From Rebecca billardiae RCC1528 (Eukaryota; Haptophyta), in contig OZ251232.1 in NCBI GenBank assembly GCA_965240325.2, positions 1,116,001 to 1,180,000 of the forward strand: a stretch of DNA of 64,000 nucleotides, given 5' to 3'. Below the pieces are notes generated by a model, which saw only the letters and a list, made by a program, of their open reading frames with translations, ran no database searches and was not told the origin of the DNA. Below are positions 30,101-39,088 of this stretch, in pieces. Numbering within the stretch: the stretch's first letter is position 1; every line of letters begins with the position of its first letter. Position numbers and translations under genes: made by a program.

Positions 30101-31365
30101 ACCATGGGCAGGGTGCCCAGCCAACCCTGCACGAGTTCGCCGGGCCGCTCAGGGCTGCAGCGAGCTACGGGGCCGATGGCAGGCTCGCCGCCGGTGGGGC
30201 GTCGAGGTACTGGCCCACTGTCATGATACCCGCGGTTGCGGCCGTCATGGGGCGTGACATCGCAGTGTTCCAGCCGCGCGCCAGCCAGACTGCCCCTGCC
30301 GGTGGGACAGCAGGCAGGCCCGAGAGCTCGGATGCAGTCGGGCACCTGGTGGCGTGCACGCTGTATAGGCACGTGCCGCGGTGGTCCAGCATGAACAACC
30401 CAGTGTATACGGACCCCCAACGCTGGCAACACCCGCAAGGGGGCCCTGCAGGTGCTCCCGCGGATCCGCGCCAGCAACAGTCGGTACGCGAACGCCTCCT
30501 TGCGCGTGACCCAACTCTTGCAGCAGTGTACTTTGATGGCACCGGGCACTACGAGCCTGTGCTGCCGCTGCCGAGCCGACCGGGTCTCGAGGACAGGGAG
30601 CGCTGCCCCACAAGCAATCGGCGCGGCAAACAGCCCAGGGACCGGCCGGACGACTGCCCTGAGGACCATGGCACAGGTGCTGGTGATGGGCCGCGGCGGT
30701 TGCCGGACAGCTCTGCGCTGCCTCCGCCCAGCACCGCTGCAGGCGCCGGCAAGCGCCCTATGCACAGGGCCTGCACAGGCCGCCCCCAGTCACCGGTGGC
30801 ACTCGCCCCCCCGCTTGGACACCCCCCGGGGTGTAGCCAGGGAGGTGCCAGCAGCAGCGCCGGCGCTCAAGCACCACCCGTCGCGCCGCGTGGCGACCCC
30901 CCCGTGGTGGGGCGTGGCCCGCCGGCCAAACGGAGCCGCCCGGATTCCGATACCCTGCAGCAGCCTCTCTGGCCTGGCGCCCCCGCTCCTGACCAGCCCA
31001 GACCCCCGACGCCTGCGGTGCCGGAGGCCCCGCCCCTACGCAAGTCTGCCAGGCTGTGCCAGCGCCGCACGCGCGGCGCGGCCATGACTGCAGCTCCACA
31101 CCGGCAAAACGACGCTTCGCGCGCACCCGGCGCGCCGACACAGCCTGCCCGGGAGAAGCCAGCCGGGCCTGACCTTGGGCAGCAGCCATACATGCAGGCC
31201 AGCATGAGCGGCGGGGTGGCATCAGAGCCGGCCCCGGCCCGCAAACGCAAACAGCCGGACGCCCCGGCCCACACAGCTGATGCGCCAGCAAACCCTGCTC
31301 CGGGCCACAGAACCCTGCCGCCGGCTTTGAGGCCGACACGCCACACTGGGGCACATATCACCTGA
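27085..31365 (+). CDS. LINE ORF2 C-terminal part: RNase H, zinc finger, OTU-like protease
   Basis: The frame is open for 1426 codons, but its first ATG lies in the interrupted LTR; genuine LINE sequence starts at 27111. Residues about 225-390 are an RNase H domain: AGVDGSYVPG (first Asp), NSEIAAATLG (Glu), HIGWDCDTALHH (Asp) and GHAELDRLVGNTLA. Residues about 585-612 are a zinc finger of the kind that follows RT in LINEs (CLFCLKAG...HHVFHQCPH). A long Ala/Pro-rich linker follows. Residues about 915-1160 look like an OTU cysteine protease: HGDCLLLAAMGYV (Asp-Cys nucleophile motif), YWPTVMIPAVAAVMGRDIAVF and a final GHYEPVLPL (His). The last 260 residues are proline-rich and disordered. The reverse transcriptase is missing, so this copy cannot move by itself, although the remaining frame has no breaks. 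Confidence 0.8.
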   Translation: MNCMMKVYCLHSPGFAPAAYPPFVEGGLRALNTCPAGAARWAPATYRELALLTLREVCGSRVEHIMDTYSNRLSLRKRSSRTARLNAILDMTVGATIEMAVPRAGPNLPGRAHTSMLEESILRDGGTSAAQMIRATNGGAAAAVLSLFTADGRRALRAYDPAQEWMCGRLAHALLDGLVDNWLTAPENFLLTGHLGPADRAAAHEREIPTDGRLPVRGLLADTDRLMAGVDGSYVPGRGQGAAAVAYALPLTPGGERHAITIFTATYPGEQSAQNSEIAAATLGVKVLSTIGVRHAHIGWDCDTALHHTLRARPDLTAPGESVPRQGTGTAAKLLSGSPHMVRLLRLLDICVPPASGHQWAFRHQQAGHAELDRLVGNTLAPRWSALDNAFCVSSAQCEALLRIVLGHAPGTPREAALRTVCNLCADWASKQVARGDRQASFALGPMVWLPYRVSLMEHGSATLLPSCPNQVRTRVMDRARRAALEAHAATPAAAAKYRLKLAGPDSDQEPDHQGGTPLPCDVRESTHSLQNQWCRERISKFVLRCAVGALVYNADAVAATPALAGVRRRCTSSRATYALGTECLFCLKAGDPNPGPDSVHHVFHQCPHAHAQRNAEDRVGAAIRKAANGAIPQPEATRLAVQATLHPFYYAGKVTEATVTAVKQALAAHQPPGGQPVPYAAGMIHKPLALAASKIHDERRALSLSSAYAKTYDLDKYWALLHKQGRAAASQAEPAPAAEVAEPGPPAEDSPAPDELLQQQPAAAAPPAADAPASDAQAPAALGPGLAPAAASHPLPAQLLGPVPEGAAAGPPAAAHAGLAGAAMHGAQRGSRRRPRSPDADALAHQDDNGASGPPAQQRRLAAAAGSTPRTAGPPIDDVAAGHSQHPAHRRPSVRLPPMPAYVAVQPQWREAATELLAAVGHAVYPTCMHGDCLLLAAMGYVEERAAAVGPCTAAYQAVRFLRAAAVDWVLGTARLSRTHRLQLGLVDADGLEAISMSDSYRATYHGQGAQPTLHEFAGPLRAAASYGADGRLAAGGASRYWPTVMIPAVAAVMGRDIAVFQPRASQTAPAGGTAGRPESSDAVGHLVACTLYRHVPRWSSMNNPVYTDPQRWQHPQGGPAGAPADPRQQQSVRERLLARDPTLAAVYFDGTGHYEPVLPLPSRPGLEDRERCPTSNRRGKQPRDRPDDCPEDHGTGAGDGPRRLPDSSALPPPSTAAGAGKRPMHRACTGRPQSPVALAPPLGHPPGCSQGGASSSAGAQAPPVAPRGDPPVVGRGPPAKRSRPDSDTLQQPLWPGAPAPDQPRPPTPAVPEAPPLRKSARLCQRRTRGAAMTAAPHRQNDASRAPGAPTQPAREKPAGPDLGQQPYMQASMSGGVASEPAPARKRKQPDAPAHTADAPANPAPGHRTLPPALRPTRHTGAHIT

Positions 31366-31718
31366 GGGCCGGGCCTTCTGTGTGATAAGCTACCCCAGTC
31401 ATGCCGCTTGATACACACCTTCCCCAACTGACAGTGGGGCTCTACATTCCCTACTACATCCTCATCCTGTCGGCGCGCTGTCGCATCGGCGCCCAGTCGG
31501 CGAGTTCGGACGACGACGTTTTGTGGACGACGGTGGGGCGAGGACGACGGGCGCTGGCGCGCCGCGAGGCGGCCGCAGCCCTCATCCAGGCCTCGCAGGC
31601 GGACGGCTGAACGAATTTTTCCGGCGGCGCTACCATCGGCGACGGCTTCATGGGCGGTGACAGTTGGCGGGCGTCAATCTCGCCTGCCTGAGCTGTGTGC
31701 GTCTCTTATTCTTAGTAA
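27111..31718 (+). mobile_element. 5'-truncated LINE (non-LTR retrotransposon) with OTU domain
   Basis: Inserted in the Copia LTR between bases equivalent to 10499 and 10500. ACTG is present on both sides (27107-27110 and 31719-31722), consistent with a 4-bp target duplication or with pairing of the element 3' end (ACTGTAG in all three copies of its tail) to the target. It starts downstream of the reverse transcriptase, so it is truncated at the 5' end. The 3' untranslated region is 31366-31718, with no poly(A). RNase H plus an OTU-like protease recalls Dualen/RandI-type LINEs of algae; without the RT the clade cannot be assigned. Confidence 0.85.
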
Positions 31719-31725
31719 ACTGTAG
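31677..31725 (+). repeat. 49-nt repeat at the LINE 3' end
   Basis: ATCTCGCCTGCCTGAGC to AACTGTAG, identical on the opposite strand at 1104-1152 and nearly so at 33039-33089. Its last seven bases (ACTGTAG) coincide with the Copia LTR sequence at the insertion site. Confidence 0.8.
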
Positions 31726-31808
31726 CTTGGCGGCTGAAATTGCTCAGCGCCTTGGAATTAAAGTCTCGAGCTGGGGAATGGCGCCGATGGCTGCCTTGGA
31801 CTTTGACA
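31719..31808 (-). repeat. Copia 5' LTR, piece 3 of 3
   Basis: Matches 10496-10585 and ends CTTTGACA, the outer end of the Copia element. TATAT follows immediately (31809-31813) as the right target-site duplication. Confidence 0.92.
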
Positions 31809-32286
31809 TATATATATATTATATACGACCTACTGTCAGGCACCGCCATCGCGTGCGCCGACGTCCCACTCGGCCACGTGCGCCACGCGACTGGAAACTA
31901 TTCACGACCGCGATGGGGTCGCCGTTTTCGGCCGCCGCTCCAACGCGCGGACTGCATCCGCGTAGGCGCTCCGGGTGCATTCTGCGCCCTCGTACTCGTC
32001 GACGGCGCCGACCTCGCCGCGTTGAATGGTTTCCCAGTTCGAGATTGGAGCCTGTCTGGTGCGTCAGAACCGCTCCCGCATGCCAGGTCCGCGCGGCGCT
32101 CTGTGGGCAAGCGAGCCTGCCGAGGCGCAGCGAGTCCGGTGCGGCTGTCGAGTACACGTCGTCGAGCGCAAGCGCCAAGTCGCAGCAAGGCCCGACGGCT
32201 CGTCCGAGTGCCGGCTGTTTGTTACGTAATCTATTATTAGCACTGCTATACTACTAGCTTAGTGCGGCAACAGATCGAGGCCGGTC

Positions 32287-32340
32287 GTGTGTGTGTGTGT
32301 GTGTGTACGTGTGTGTGTGTGTACGTGTGTGTGTGTGTGT
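32287..32340. repeat. (GT)n microsatellite
   Basis: GT dinucleotides over about 54 bp with two GTAC interruptions. It directly abuts repeat family Z copy 1. Confidence 0.9.
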
Positions 32341-32748
32341 AGCCGTCCTCGTGAAGTCGTGAACGCCGACGCCAAGTGCTGGCCGAAGGTGAGCACGCCT
32401 GGCATAGCCGTCTGCCGAGGCGGCTGCGTGTGTTCCTACTCAGTGGGGTTTACGTGTCCTCATGCAATAATGGCGAGCGGCAGCAGATGCGGTGGGCATG
32501 CCGCTCGCCGTCGACGAGACGCGGTGCGTGTGCCAGTGTCAGAAGCCGATGATGCGGCCCGGCCCCTGCGATCTTTGCCTTTGGCCGGAGACATAAAACC
32601 CCGGACGGACTGTTTGTCCAGAAGCAGCTCTTTGTTTGAGGTATACTGGTCCGGTAGAGGGCGATGGAGCTGATGTGAGCGGCGCTGGCGCCCGGCGTTC
32701 TTGTCGTCGTCTGAGACAATATCAGTTATTGTACCAAGAACCCCCCAT
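32341..32748 (+). repeat. Repeat family Z, copy 1 (uninterrupted)
   Basis: Begins AGCCGTCCTCGTGAA and ends TTGTACCAAGAACC. Both halves recur at 35185-35397 and 36100-36246. A fragment with the central GCCGATGATGCGGCCCGGCC is at about 46812-46860. It is a roughly 400-bp non-coding dispersed repeat, possibly a MITE. Confidence 0.75.
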
Positions 32749-33038
32749 GTATATGCTATATTTATGATATATATGTGATATATATATATCATATATATAT
32801 GCTACACTACAGCCAGTACATGCAGGAATAACAGGTCAGCGCCTGCATCAACGTGCAGTACGAATCAGAGCGGTGGCTCGTCATCTGAGTGGGCTGGCCA
32901 GTGGCTCAAAGTCAAGGCGGCGCGCATCATGAGTGAGCATGCTGCATGCATGTCACAATCATGCTTCCAGTTCCTCACTGCTCAGCCGCCCCTCGTGCCT
33001 CGCCGCTCGCGCTGATCGCATCGCGCGCTAGGCGGGTG

Positions 33039-33089
33039 CTACAGTTTACTAAGAATAAGAGGTGTGCACACAGCTCAGGCAGGCGAGAT
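33039..33089 (-). repeat. Third copy of the 49-nt LINE-tail repeat
   Basis: Begins CTACAGTTTACTAAG like the copy at 1104, with small changes in the middle (51 nt). It ends at the same GGCGAGAT, after which the flanks are unrelated. Confidence 0.75.
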
Positions 33090-33531
33090 TCACTAGGCCG
33101 GTGCTGAATGCTCTCATTCCAACGAGGCGACGACTCTTCACTCGGGCGGCCACCTCAGTCAGCACTGTCACATAATGCCATTATTGACTGATTGAGTTGA
33201 CATGCGCTCTTAGATCGTGTCAGGCGCGGCCAAGTCGACGACAGTGACGACACGGAGCAAGGAGCATGCCAGCGTTGCGAAGCAACGCGCCGCTTTCGCA
33301 CGGCAACTCGACGACCGAAGCGCCGCACGCCGCGCACGCGCCAACGGCAAACGCCCGACGCTTAGCGCCCCTCGCCAAGTTTTTGCTGCTAATTTTATTT
33401 GCATTTTATTCCGCGCCCGCGCGTTTTTGCGGTACGAAACCGCCTGGCACTAGTTCTGGCAGCCCCGTGCGTCCGCTGGCAATCTGGAAATCGGAGATGC
33501 CTGGCCGGCTTCTCGGCGGCTACAGAGGTCA

Positions 33532-34977
33532 ATGGCGGCCATTTCGCGCAAGCGACCCACGCGGGGGGGGCTGCTGCCCGTGTCCCTCAGCGCCGTCCTC
33601 GTCGCGCACGCCGTGCACGCTGCAGCGTTTGCGCAGGTGGTCTTCACCGCTGCCGCCCCTCCAGCTCCATCGTACTGCCCGCTGGCGCGCTCCCCAGCGG
33701 ACGCGGGCGCACGGCTGCGCGCTCACCACAAGGCGCTTGCGAGCTGCCCGACCGTGGCGACATGGTGCTACCAGCCCAGTGTCGTGCACGCAGCGCCGCG
33801 TGACCTCGCGTCCGAAGCCGGCTGGACGAGCGCTCAGCTCCCTGCCCGCGAGTCATGCGATTGGCCGCAGCCGCGCTCGTGCTCACGCAAGCGCTCGAGC
33901 TTGCGCTTCGACGACATGCGGCGTGATGATATGGGCATGCGCGGGCTCGGCAGCCGCGAGGCCGGCCTGATCGCCTACACCGTCTTCAAGGGCGGGTCCA
34001 CGTCGATAGAGCAGTGGTTTCGCCGCTGCTTCAACGACTCGTCCCGGCTGCGCGACGAGGCGCTGCCCATGCGCACGGGCGAGCTGGTGCTGCACATTGC
34101 GATGGCAGCCAGCCCGATTCGCCGCGCCACGTCAGCCCTCGCCGAGATCCTTCGGTGGGCATCCAAACCGTACGAGCTGCGTGCGGGCACGCGTGCGCAG
34201 CTGCCCTCGTCTCGCTGGCTCCTCAACGTCCTCGGCTCGCGACGCCGCGCCGAGCTCGACGCTGCGCACTCGGGCGGCGTGGGCGAGTGGCCGCGCGCCG
34301 TGTACGACGAGATCCTAAGCGGGATCGAGGCCGAGCACGACGATTGGATGCTCGCGGGGCTCGGGCCGCGCCGTGCACATGTCCTGCACTTCATCGCGGC
34401 GGCGTGTCGCGCGGCTGCTGGCGTGGGCTCCGCGCGCGACGAGCTGCGCAAGCTGAAGCACCGCGAGGAGCCCAGGCTGCGCTCCTTCCTGCACGCGGTC
34501 GAGTGCTCGTACGCGTCCTTCAACGCCAAGCACGCGCTCAGCGCGACCGTGCACGCAGTCTCGAGCTTCGATGCCAACGCACGCGCACTGGCACCGGCTG
34601 AGCAGTACCTGGCTCGGGGTCCGACGATGACGCGGCGCGTGACGCCGCAGGCGCAACACCTCGTCCACAGCGAGGCGCTGCGCGAGGAGCTCGAGGCGGC
34701 ACTGCGCTCAGCGGGCATGGCGGCCACGCTGGAGCGCTGCGGCCTCCCCGGCCGCGCCAATCAAGCGCAAGACAAGGGCCAGGACTCGGTCAGCTCCACG
34801 CAAGCCCGCGACGAGCTGCTCTGGGACCGGCCCGAGCTGATGCAGATGGTGTGCCGTGCATACTTCCAGGACTTTGTGTGCTACGGGTACGAGCTGCCGC
34901 CTGCATGCAACGACACGCTGCATCCAGGCTGGAGGTGTCCGCCCGCCATGTATAGCCGCCCGTATCGGGTGGCATAA
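33532..34977 (+). CDS. Sulfotransferase-like secretory protein
   Basis: Intronless 481-aa frame. The N-terminus has a basic start (MAAISRKRPTRGG) and a hydrophobic stretch (LLPVSLSAVLVAHAVHAAAFA), fitting a signal anchor or signal peptide. YTVFKGGSTSIEQWFRRCF (about residue 149) fits the 5'-phosphosulfate loop (K-x-G-S/T-T/S) that binds the donor PAPS in carbohydrate sulfotransferases. A C-terminal YFQDFVCYGYELP (about 447) fits the Y-x-x-D-x-x-x-F/Y-G-Y ending of the Sulfotransfer_2 group. The middle is rich in Arg and Ala and poorly diagnostic. The likely role is sulfation of a glycan in the Golgi; the acceptor is unknown. Family call moderate, coding status good. Confidence 0.7.
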   Translation: MAAISRKRPTRGGLLPVSLSAVLVAHAVHAAAFAQVVFTAAAPPAPSYCPLARSPADAGARLRAHHKALASCPTVATWCYQPSVVHAAPRDLASEAGWTSAQLPARESCDWPQPRSCSRKRSSLRFDDMRRDDMGMRGLGSREAGLIAYTVFKGGSTSIEQWFRRCFNDSSRLRDEALPMRTGELVLHIAMAASPIRRATSALAEILRWASKPYELRAGTRAQLPSSRWLLNVLGSRRRAELDAAHSGGVGEWPRAVYDEILSGIEAEHDDWMLAGLGPRRAHVLHFIAAACRAAAGVGSARDELRKLKHREEPRLRSFLHAVECSYASFNAKHALSATVHAVSSFDANARALAPAEQYLARGPTMTRRVTPQAQHLVHSEALREELEAALRSAGMAATLERCGLPGRANQAQDKGQDSVSSTQARDELLWDRPELMQMVCRAYFQDFVCYGYELPPACNDTLHPGWRCPPAMYSRPYRVA

Positions 34978-36365
34978 CGGCGGCCGCGCCATCCAATCAT
35001 TGTCGTCATCCATCATTGGAATCCATCATGGCCCGCTGTGCAGGGCAGTAGTCTTCGTCGGAAGAGCCCGCGCGCAGCTGGCCCTCATCAGGCCTCATTG
35101 GCAGTCATCCCTTATGACATCACTTAACCGAACGCGCGGACGTCGCGGGGGCCAGCTGAGTCGCAGAGCGTACTATGCAATCTAAGCCGTCCTCGTGAAC
35201 GCCGACGCCAACTGCTGGCCGAAGGTGCAAGGTGGGCACGCCGCCTGGCATGCCTGGCATGTCGATACTCGATGCCAGAGGCGGCTCGGCGTGTGTTCCT
35301 ACTCAGTGGGATTTACGTATGCATGTCCTCATGCCTTGGCGAGCGGCAGCAGATGCGGTGGGCATGCCGCTCGCCGTCGACGAGACGCGGTGCGTGAGTG
35401 ATCCCGTTTCATGGTGTGTTGGGGAGCACCGCGTGGAGGAGAATCCCATTGAGTCCCAGGATGGGAAGGAAAGGGGCAAGGCACGTGTGAGTCGCGCACG
35501 GCACGAGGGCCGGCCAGCGGGGGCTGGGCAGGTGGGGCAGTGCGAGTGAGACGGAACCCGAAGAGGAGAGATAGCAGGCAGCCGGCCCCGCGGGCGCGGC
35601 GCTGCGGAAGCAGGAGAAGGCTAGACGGCCTTTGCGGATGCTGTGAATGCGGCCCGCAGGTGCGCACGGGGCCCGCGGCGCGCGGTGTGCCGCCAGCGGT
35701 CCTTGTGTAGGAGCCGGCTGGCGTTGGCACCGGGGCGATCCAGAGGCAGGGCGGGAGAGATGGAGCAGCGATCCGCGTGGGGGCGCACCCACGGAGGAGG
35801 AGGCATGTGGCGAAGAGGGAACGGTGCGATCGGGGGTGCTGAATGACAGGGTGCGCACGCACGCAGAGAGAGAAAGAAGAGTTAGAGGCGGTGGCCCGAA
35901 GCGCGAGGGGGCGCGATGCGGAGCGTTGCTTACCGCTGAGTTGCCGAAAGATGTTGGTCGGTGCACGCGACGCGCCACCCGCGTGCGAGCCGCCGCCGCC
36001 GGCGACGCAGGGCCACGAGCCCGGCTGCAGCCATCTGGCGCGCGCCCGCGCCTGGCGAAGCAGCCAGGGGGCGCCGGATTCCCCGGAAATAGATCTCCGA
36101 GGCGACAAACCCGGACAGACTGTTTGTCCGGGAGCAGCCCTTTGAGGCGATATGGTCTGGTAGAGGGCGATGTGGCTGATGAGCGGCGCTGGCGCCCGGC
36201 GTTCTCGTCGTCCTCTTAGACAATCAGTTTAATTGTACCAATAACCCCACTTATATAGATTGACTGGATCATATATCATGCTGGATCGGGATGTGGGGCG
36301 CAAGCGACTTGGGGGCGGCGCCCTCAGCGCCCGCGTGTCTGCCGCCGACCAGCGGATTGATGCGG

Positions 36366-36368
<3 letters not shown>
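34978..36368 (+). other. Intergenic DNA with interrupted repeat Z
   Basis: Apart from repeat Z copy 2 and its insertion there are overlapping GC-rich open frames on both strands (35329-36219) with no recognisable domain. Confidence 0.45.
35185..36246 (+). repeat. Repeat family Z, copy 2, interrupted by about 700 bp
   Basis: The left half (35185-35397, ending GACGAGACGCGGTGCGTG) and right half (about 36100-36246, from CGGACAGACTGTTTGTCC) match copy 1, where they are only about 60 bp apart. The intervening DNA (about 35398-36100) therefore looks inserted, or replaces the copy-1 middle. Confidence 0.65.

Positions 36369-36446
<78 letters not shown>
36369..36446. repeat. (TG)n(TA)n compound microsatellite
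   Basis: An uninterrupted TG tract of about 25 units runs directly into about 14 TA units. Confidence 0.95.
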
Positions 36447-36448
<2 letters not shown>

Positions 36449-36969
36449 TATTATGATCTCGTCAGATCTGCATGCTCTGATAGTCTGATGCAGCTATGCC
36501 GAGTCGCATTGGCCATCAGGGCACTCACCAGGTCAGGCCCAATGAGGCCGCATGCAGCCCCCCGCACGGGCAGAACTCTCAACTCAGCTTAGGCTGGCCC
36601 GAAGCAGGGCCCCTGCTCGGGGGAGGGCTGAGAACTCGGCCTGGCAGCGCCCAGCTGAGACTGGGAGGGGGGAGGGGGGGGAGCTCAACCAGCCAGATCT
36701 ACCAGGCCCAGCAGAGTCATGACTACCATCTCCCACGTACCAAGTCCGCCCGCCGCTGTCCGGTACCGGAACCAGGTCTCCAACTGCGAGTTCAACTACT
36801 ACTAACTACGGCGGCCACAACTACATCATCTCGGACACCAGCTGCTGACTGCTGAGCAAGTACTGTACTACGCTACAACACCAGCATCCACCACGACCAG
36901 CCGATGACCAAGTAGGCGACACCATCTTCCACTTCCAGAATCCAGTTCCACCAGCTGCTGACCTGGAAG

Positions 36970-37240
36970 TAGGTGACACCCTTGCCGACACCAACCAACA
37001 TGCTCACCCGTCTTTGATGACTTGGTACCCATGCACTTCCTGGCGGTCCTGACGACGTCGACGACGACAACAACATCAACCCTGGCGACCAATAACATCA
37101 ACGTGCTCACACCACCGCTGCTGCAAGCTTCGACCAGTACGTACCACGACAGACGAATCAGGAGAGAGCGCTGCGCGCCCCTCTCGTGCCTGTGTCTTTT
37201 AAAAACATATCGTCAGCATAGAATTTTAGTTAGTCAGCCA
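36970..37240 (-). repeat. Repeat family X copy (minus orientation)
   Basis: It contains the reverse complement of the 5006-5230 copy: CAACATGCTCACC, CCCATGCACTTCCTGG, AAGCTTCGACCAGTAC, GACGAATCAGGAGAG and CGTGCCTGTGTCTTTT in the expected order. Beyond it (37222-37262) a short stretch translates on the minus strand to VTKNYWLTN and resembles 63905-63945. Confidence 0.75.
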
Positions 37241-37262
37241 GTAGTTCTTCGTCACGCATTGG

Positions 37263-39034
37263 AAAAAAGGTCACATACTGGAGATATACGACCTCAATCT
37301 CGACGCGATCTCGGCAACATTAGTACTAGTTATAGGGGGGCCAAAGTGGCACTGTAGCGTTACTGACGGCCACGAGCGCGGGTCCTAGCGAGTGTTTAGA
37401 GCTGATTTCGGGCTGGATCATTTGCCCTCTGGAGGGGTCTGGGCCGGCCATGTAAAAAAATCAGGTGCACATACCCTGATTATAGGGCACGTAACGGCTA
37501 CCATATTTACTTATTAGAATGAGCCTGAACTTATTGGAAACGGCATGTAACGGTCGTCCTATATGTGACATATAGACCATGTCGACCTCAGTTTGATAGA
37601 GCATCTCGGCGTGAGATCGTTCTGAGTCCCCAGCAGCAGCAGGTCCCAACATGCGATATAGGCGGTGTACTGGCAGGCTGTCAAATATGTAGTTTCCTGG
37701 AAGCCACTGGTCGTTACATACCCACCGTGTATATAGGCGCCATGCTGATGAATACAGTCTCGTCTGATCTCGAGCTGCGAGATACGTTTTCAGACTGTGT
37801 ATACGGCCACGCGTACGGCGTATTGCAGACATAGTAGACCCAAAGCACCGGCCCCACGTCCTCAGCCCGGGAGTGCTCTCGGTCATCGTCAAGGTTTAAA
37901 GTCACTCGAGCCAACCGTCACCGCTCCCTGGCCGAGACCTACGAGGCAGGTCAAATCTGTCGTCGTCGCAGTGCGGCACAGTGCCGAGCATGCGATTCGG
38001 CAGCAAACGCCTGCTCCAGGCGGTGGCTGGCGTCTCTGCACCAAACCAGGCTGGATGGGATCGGTCCATATAGGTATGCCCTACCCTGTTCCGCGCTATT
38101 TCTGGGCTTTGGGGCGGATATTCGGCCTACAGAGGCTGATCCGGCGCTGTTCGGCGCTCCTGGCTGGCTGCGCAGAGCCCAACGGCAAGCGCCGGCGTGT
38201 GCAAGGTGTCAAGATTGAGAAGGTCTCTGACGCTCCCGCCGGTCTTGGGCGCACCAGGGTGCATGGGGGCCCATCTGCATCTGCTTCTGCAGGCATGAGC
38301 GTCACAGGGGCGCGCTTGCAGGCACGGTCGAGTGCACGTCGGACCTGTCGAACGGAGCCAACCGCTGCCTGCGAGCACGTCCGCGACGTCCTGAGAGGCG
38401 AATGGGAGGCGCCCCGACGCCATCAGCGGGCACACGTGACCCATACCCAACGTACTGACCATCGCAAGTGCCACGGCAGGTGCAAACACGGGCCCTACAA
38501 GCGGAACATGACAGTTGCGAGCTCCGCGGAGGTGTTGTGCGCGAGCTCGCGCCGGTCTGCTGACGGCGATTCCGGCGCAGTAGGGCAGGTTAGGCGAGCT
38601 TGGCATTCACAGACATACATGGACGATTGGTCCGAGCATCGATCTCATTGGTCCGAGTTGATCATGCGCCACACCGTGCGGTAGCGTAGCGGGCGTACGC
38701 AGCGCACCAATTCAAGCCGGCCGACGCGCGCCGCGCACGGCGCGAGGTGGCCAAGAAGCGGGTGGTGAGCCGCTGGTGGCGCAAAGGCACGGGTCAGTAG
38801 CGCCCACCAGCGTCACGCGCGCGCGCACCCGAGACCATATCGGCGTCTCAGAGGTCGCGAGCGCGCGGCGGTCCACTGCCTCCGGCCGCTCGTGCTCGAG
38901 CGGAACCGAGCTCTGAGCGCCCGAACGCGTCGGAGCTCGATTTTCGAGCGGGGTCCGAGAAAAAGGCTCCGCGCCACCCTAAAAGGCCGAAGGAGGAGCG
39001 AAAATGCGCCGCGGCTTTGATTTTCTTTTTATAT
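37263..39034 (+). other. Intergenic DNA, no supported gene
   Basis: A 295-codon frame (37797-38684, plus) has no domain, signal peptide or repeat support and is not called. The rest shows no feature I can identify. Confidence 0.4.
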
Positions 39035-39088
39035 TAACGACGTGGCAGCATCCGACAAGCGTCAGGCTCAGAGTGCAACAGACACATA

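Larger units (their letters stand above)
10031..31808 (-). mobile_element. Full-length Copia retrotransposon with two nested insertions
   Basis: On the minus strand the element begins TGTCAAAG and ends CCAATCA, the TG...CA termini of an LTR element. It is flanked by TATAT on both sides (10026-10030 and 31809-31813). The 3' LTR is 10031-10585; a purine-rich GAGGGGGCG just inside it (10586-10596) is the likely polypurine tract. The 5' LTR lies at the right in three pieces (17249-17641, 27035-27110, 31719-31808), split by a Helitron and a LINE. Where compared, the LTR copies differ by about one base (near 10350/17570), so the insertion is young and both nested elements are younger. Confidence 0.93.
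31809..33531 (+). other. Intergenic DNA right of the Copia element
   Basis: It holds the second half of the (TA)n target, a GC-rich open stretch without recognisable domains (31830-32230), a (GT)n tract, repeat Z copy 1, a (TA)n tract (32758-32800) and the third copy of the 49-nt repeat. No gene supported. Confidence 0.5.

Noticed and set aside
31830-32240. 166-codon plus-strand frame right of the Copia element
   Set aside because: No domain or start context; the open frame begins in the Copia LTR and probably arises by chance in GC-rich DNA.
37797-38684. 295-codon plus-strand frame
   Set aside because: No domain, no signal peptide, and an open frame of similar quality on the other strand; not supportable.
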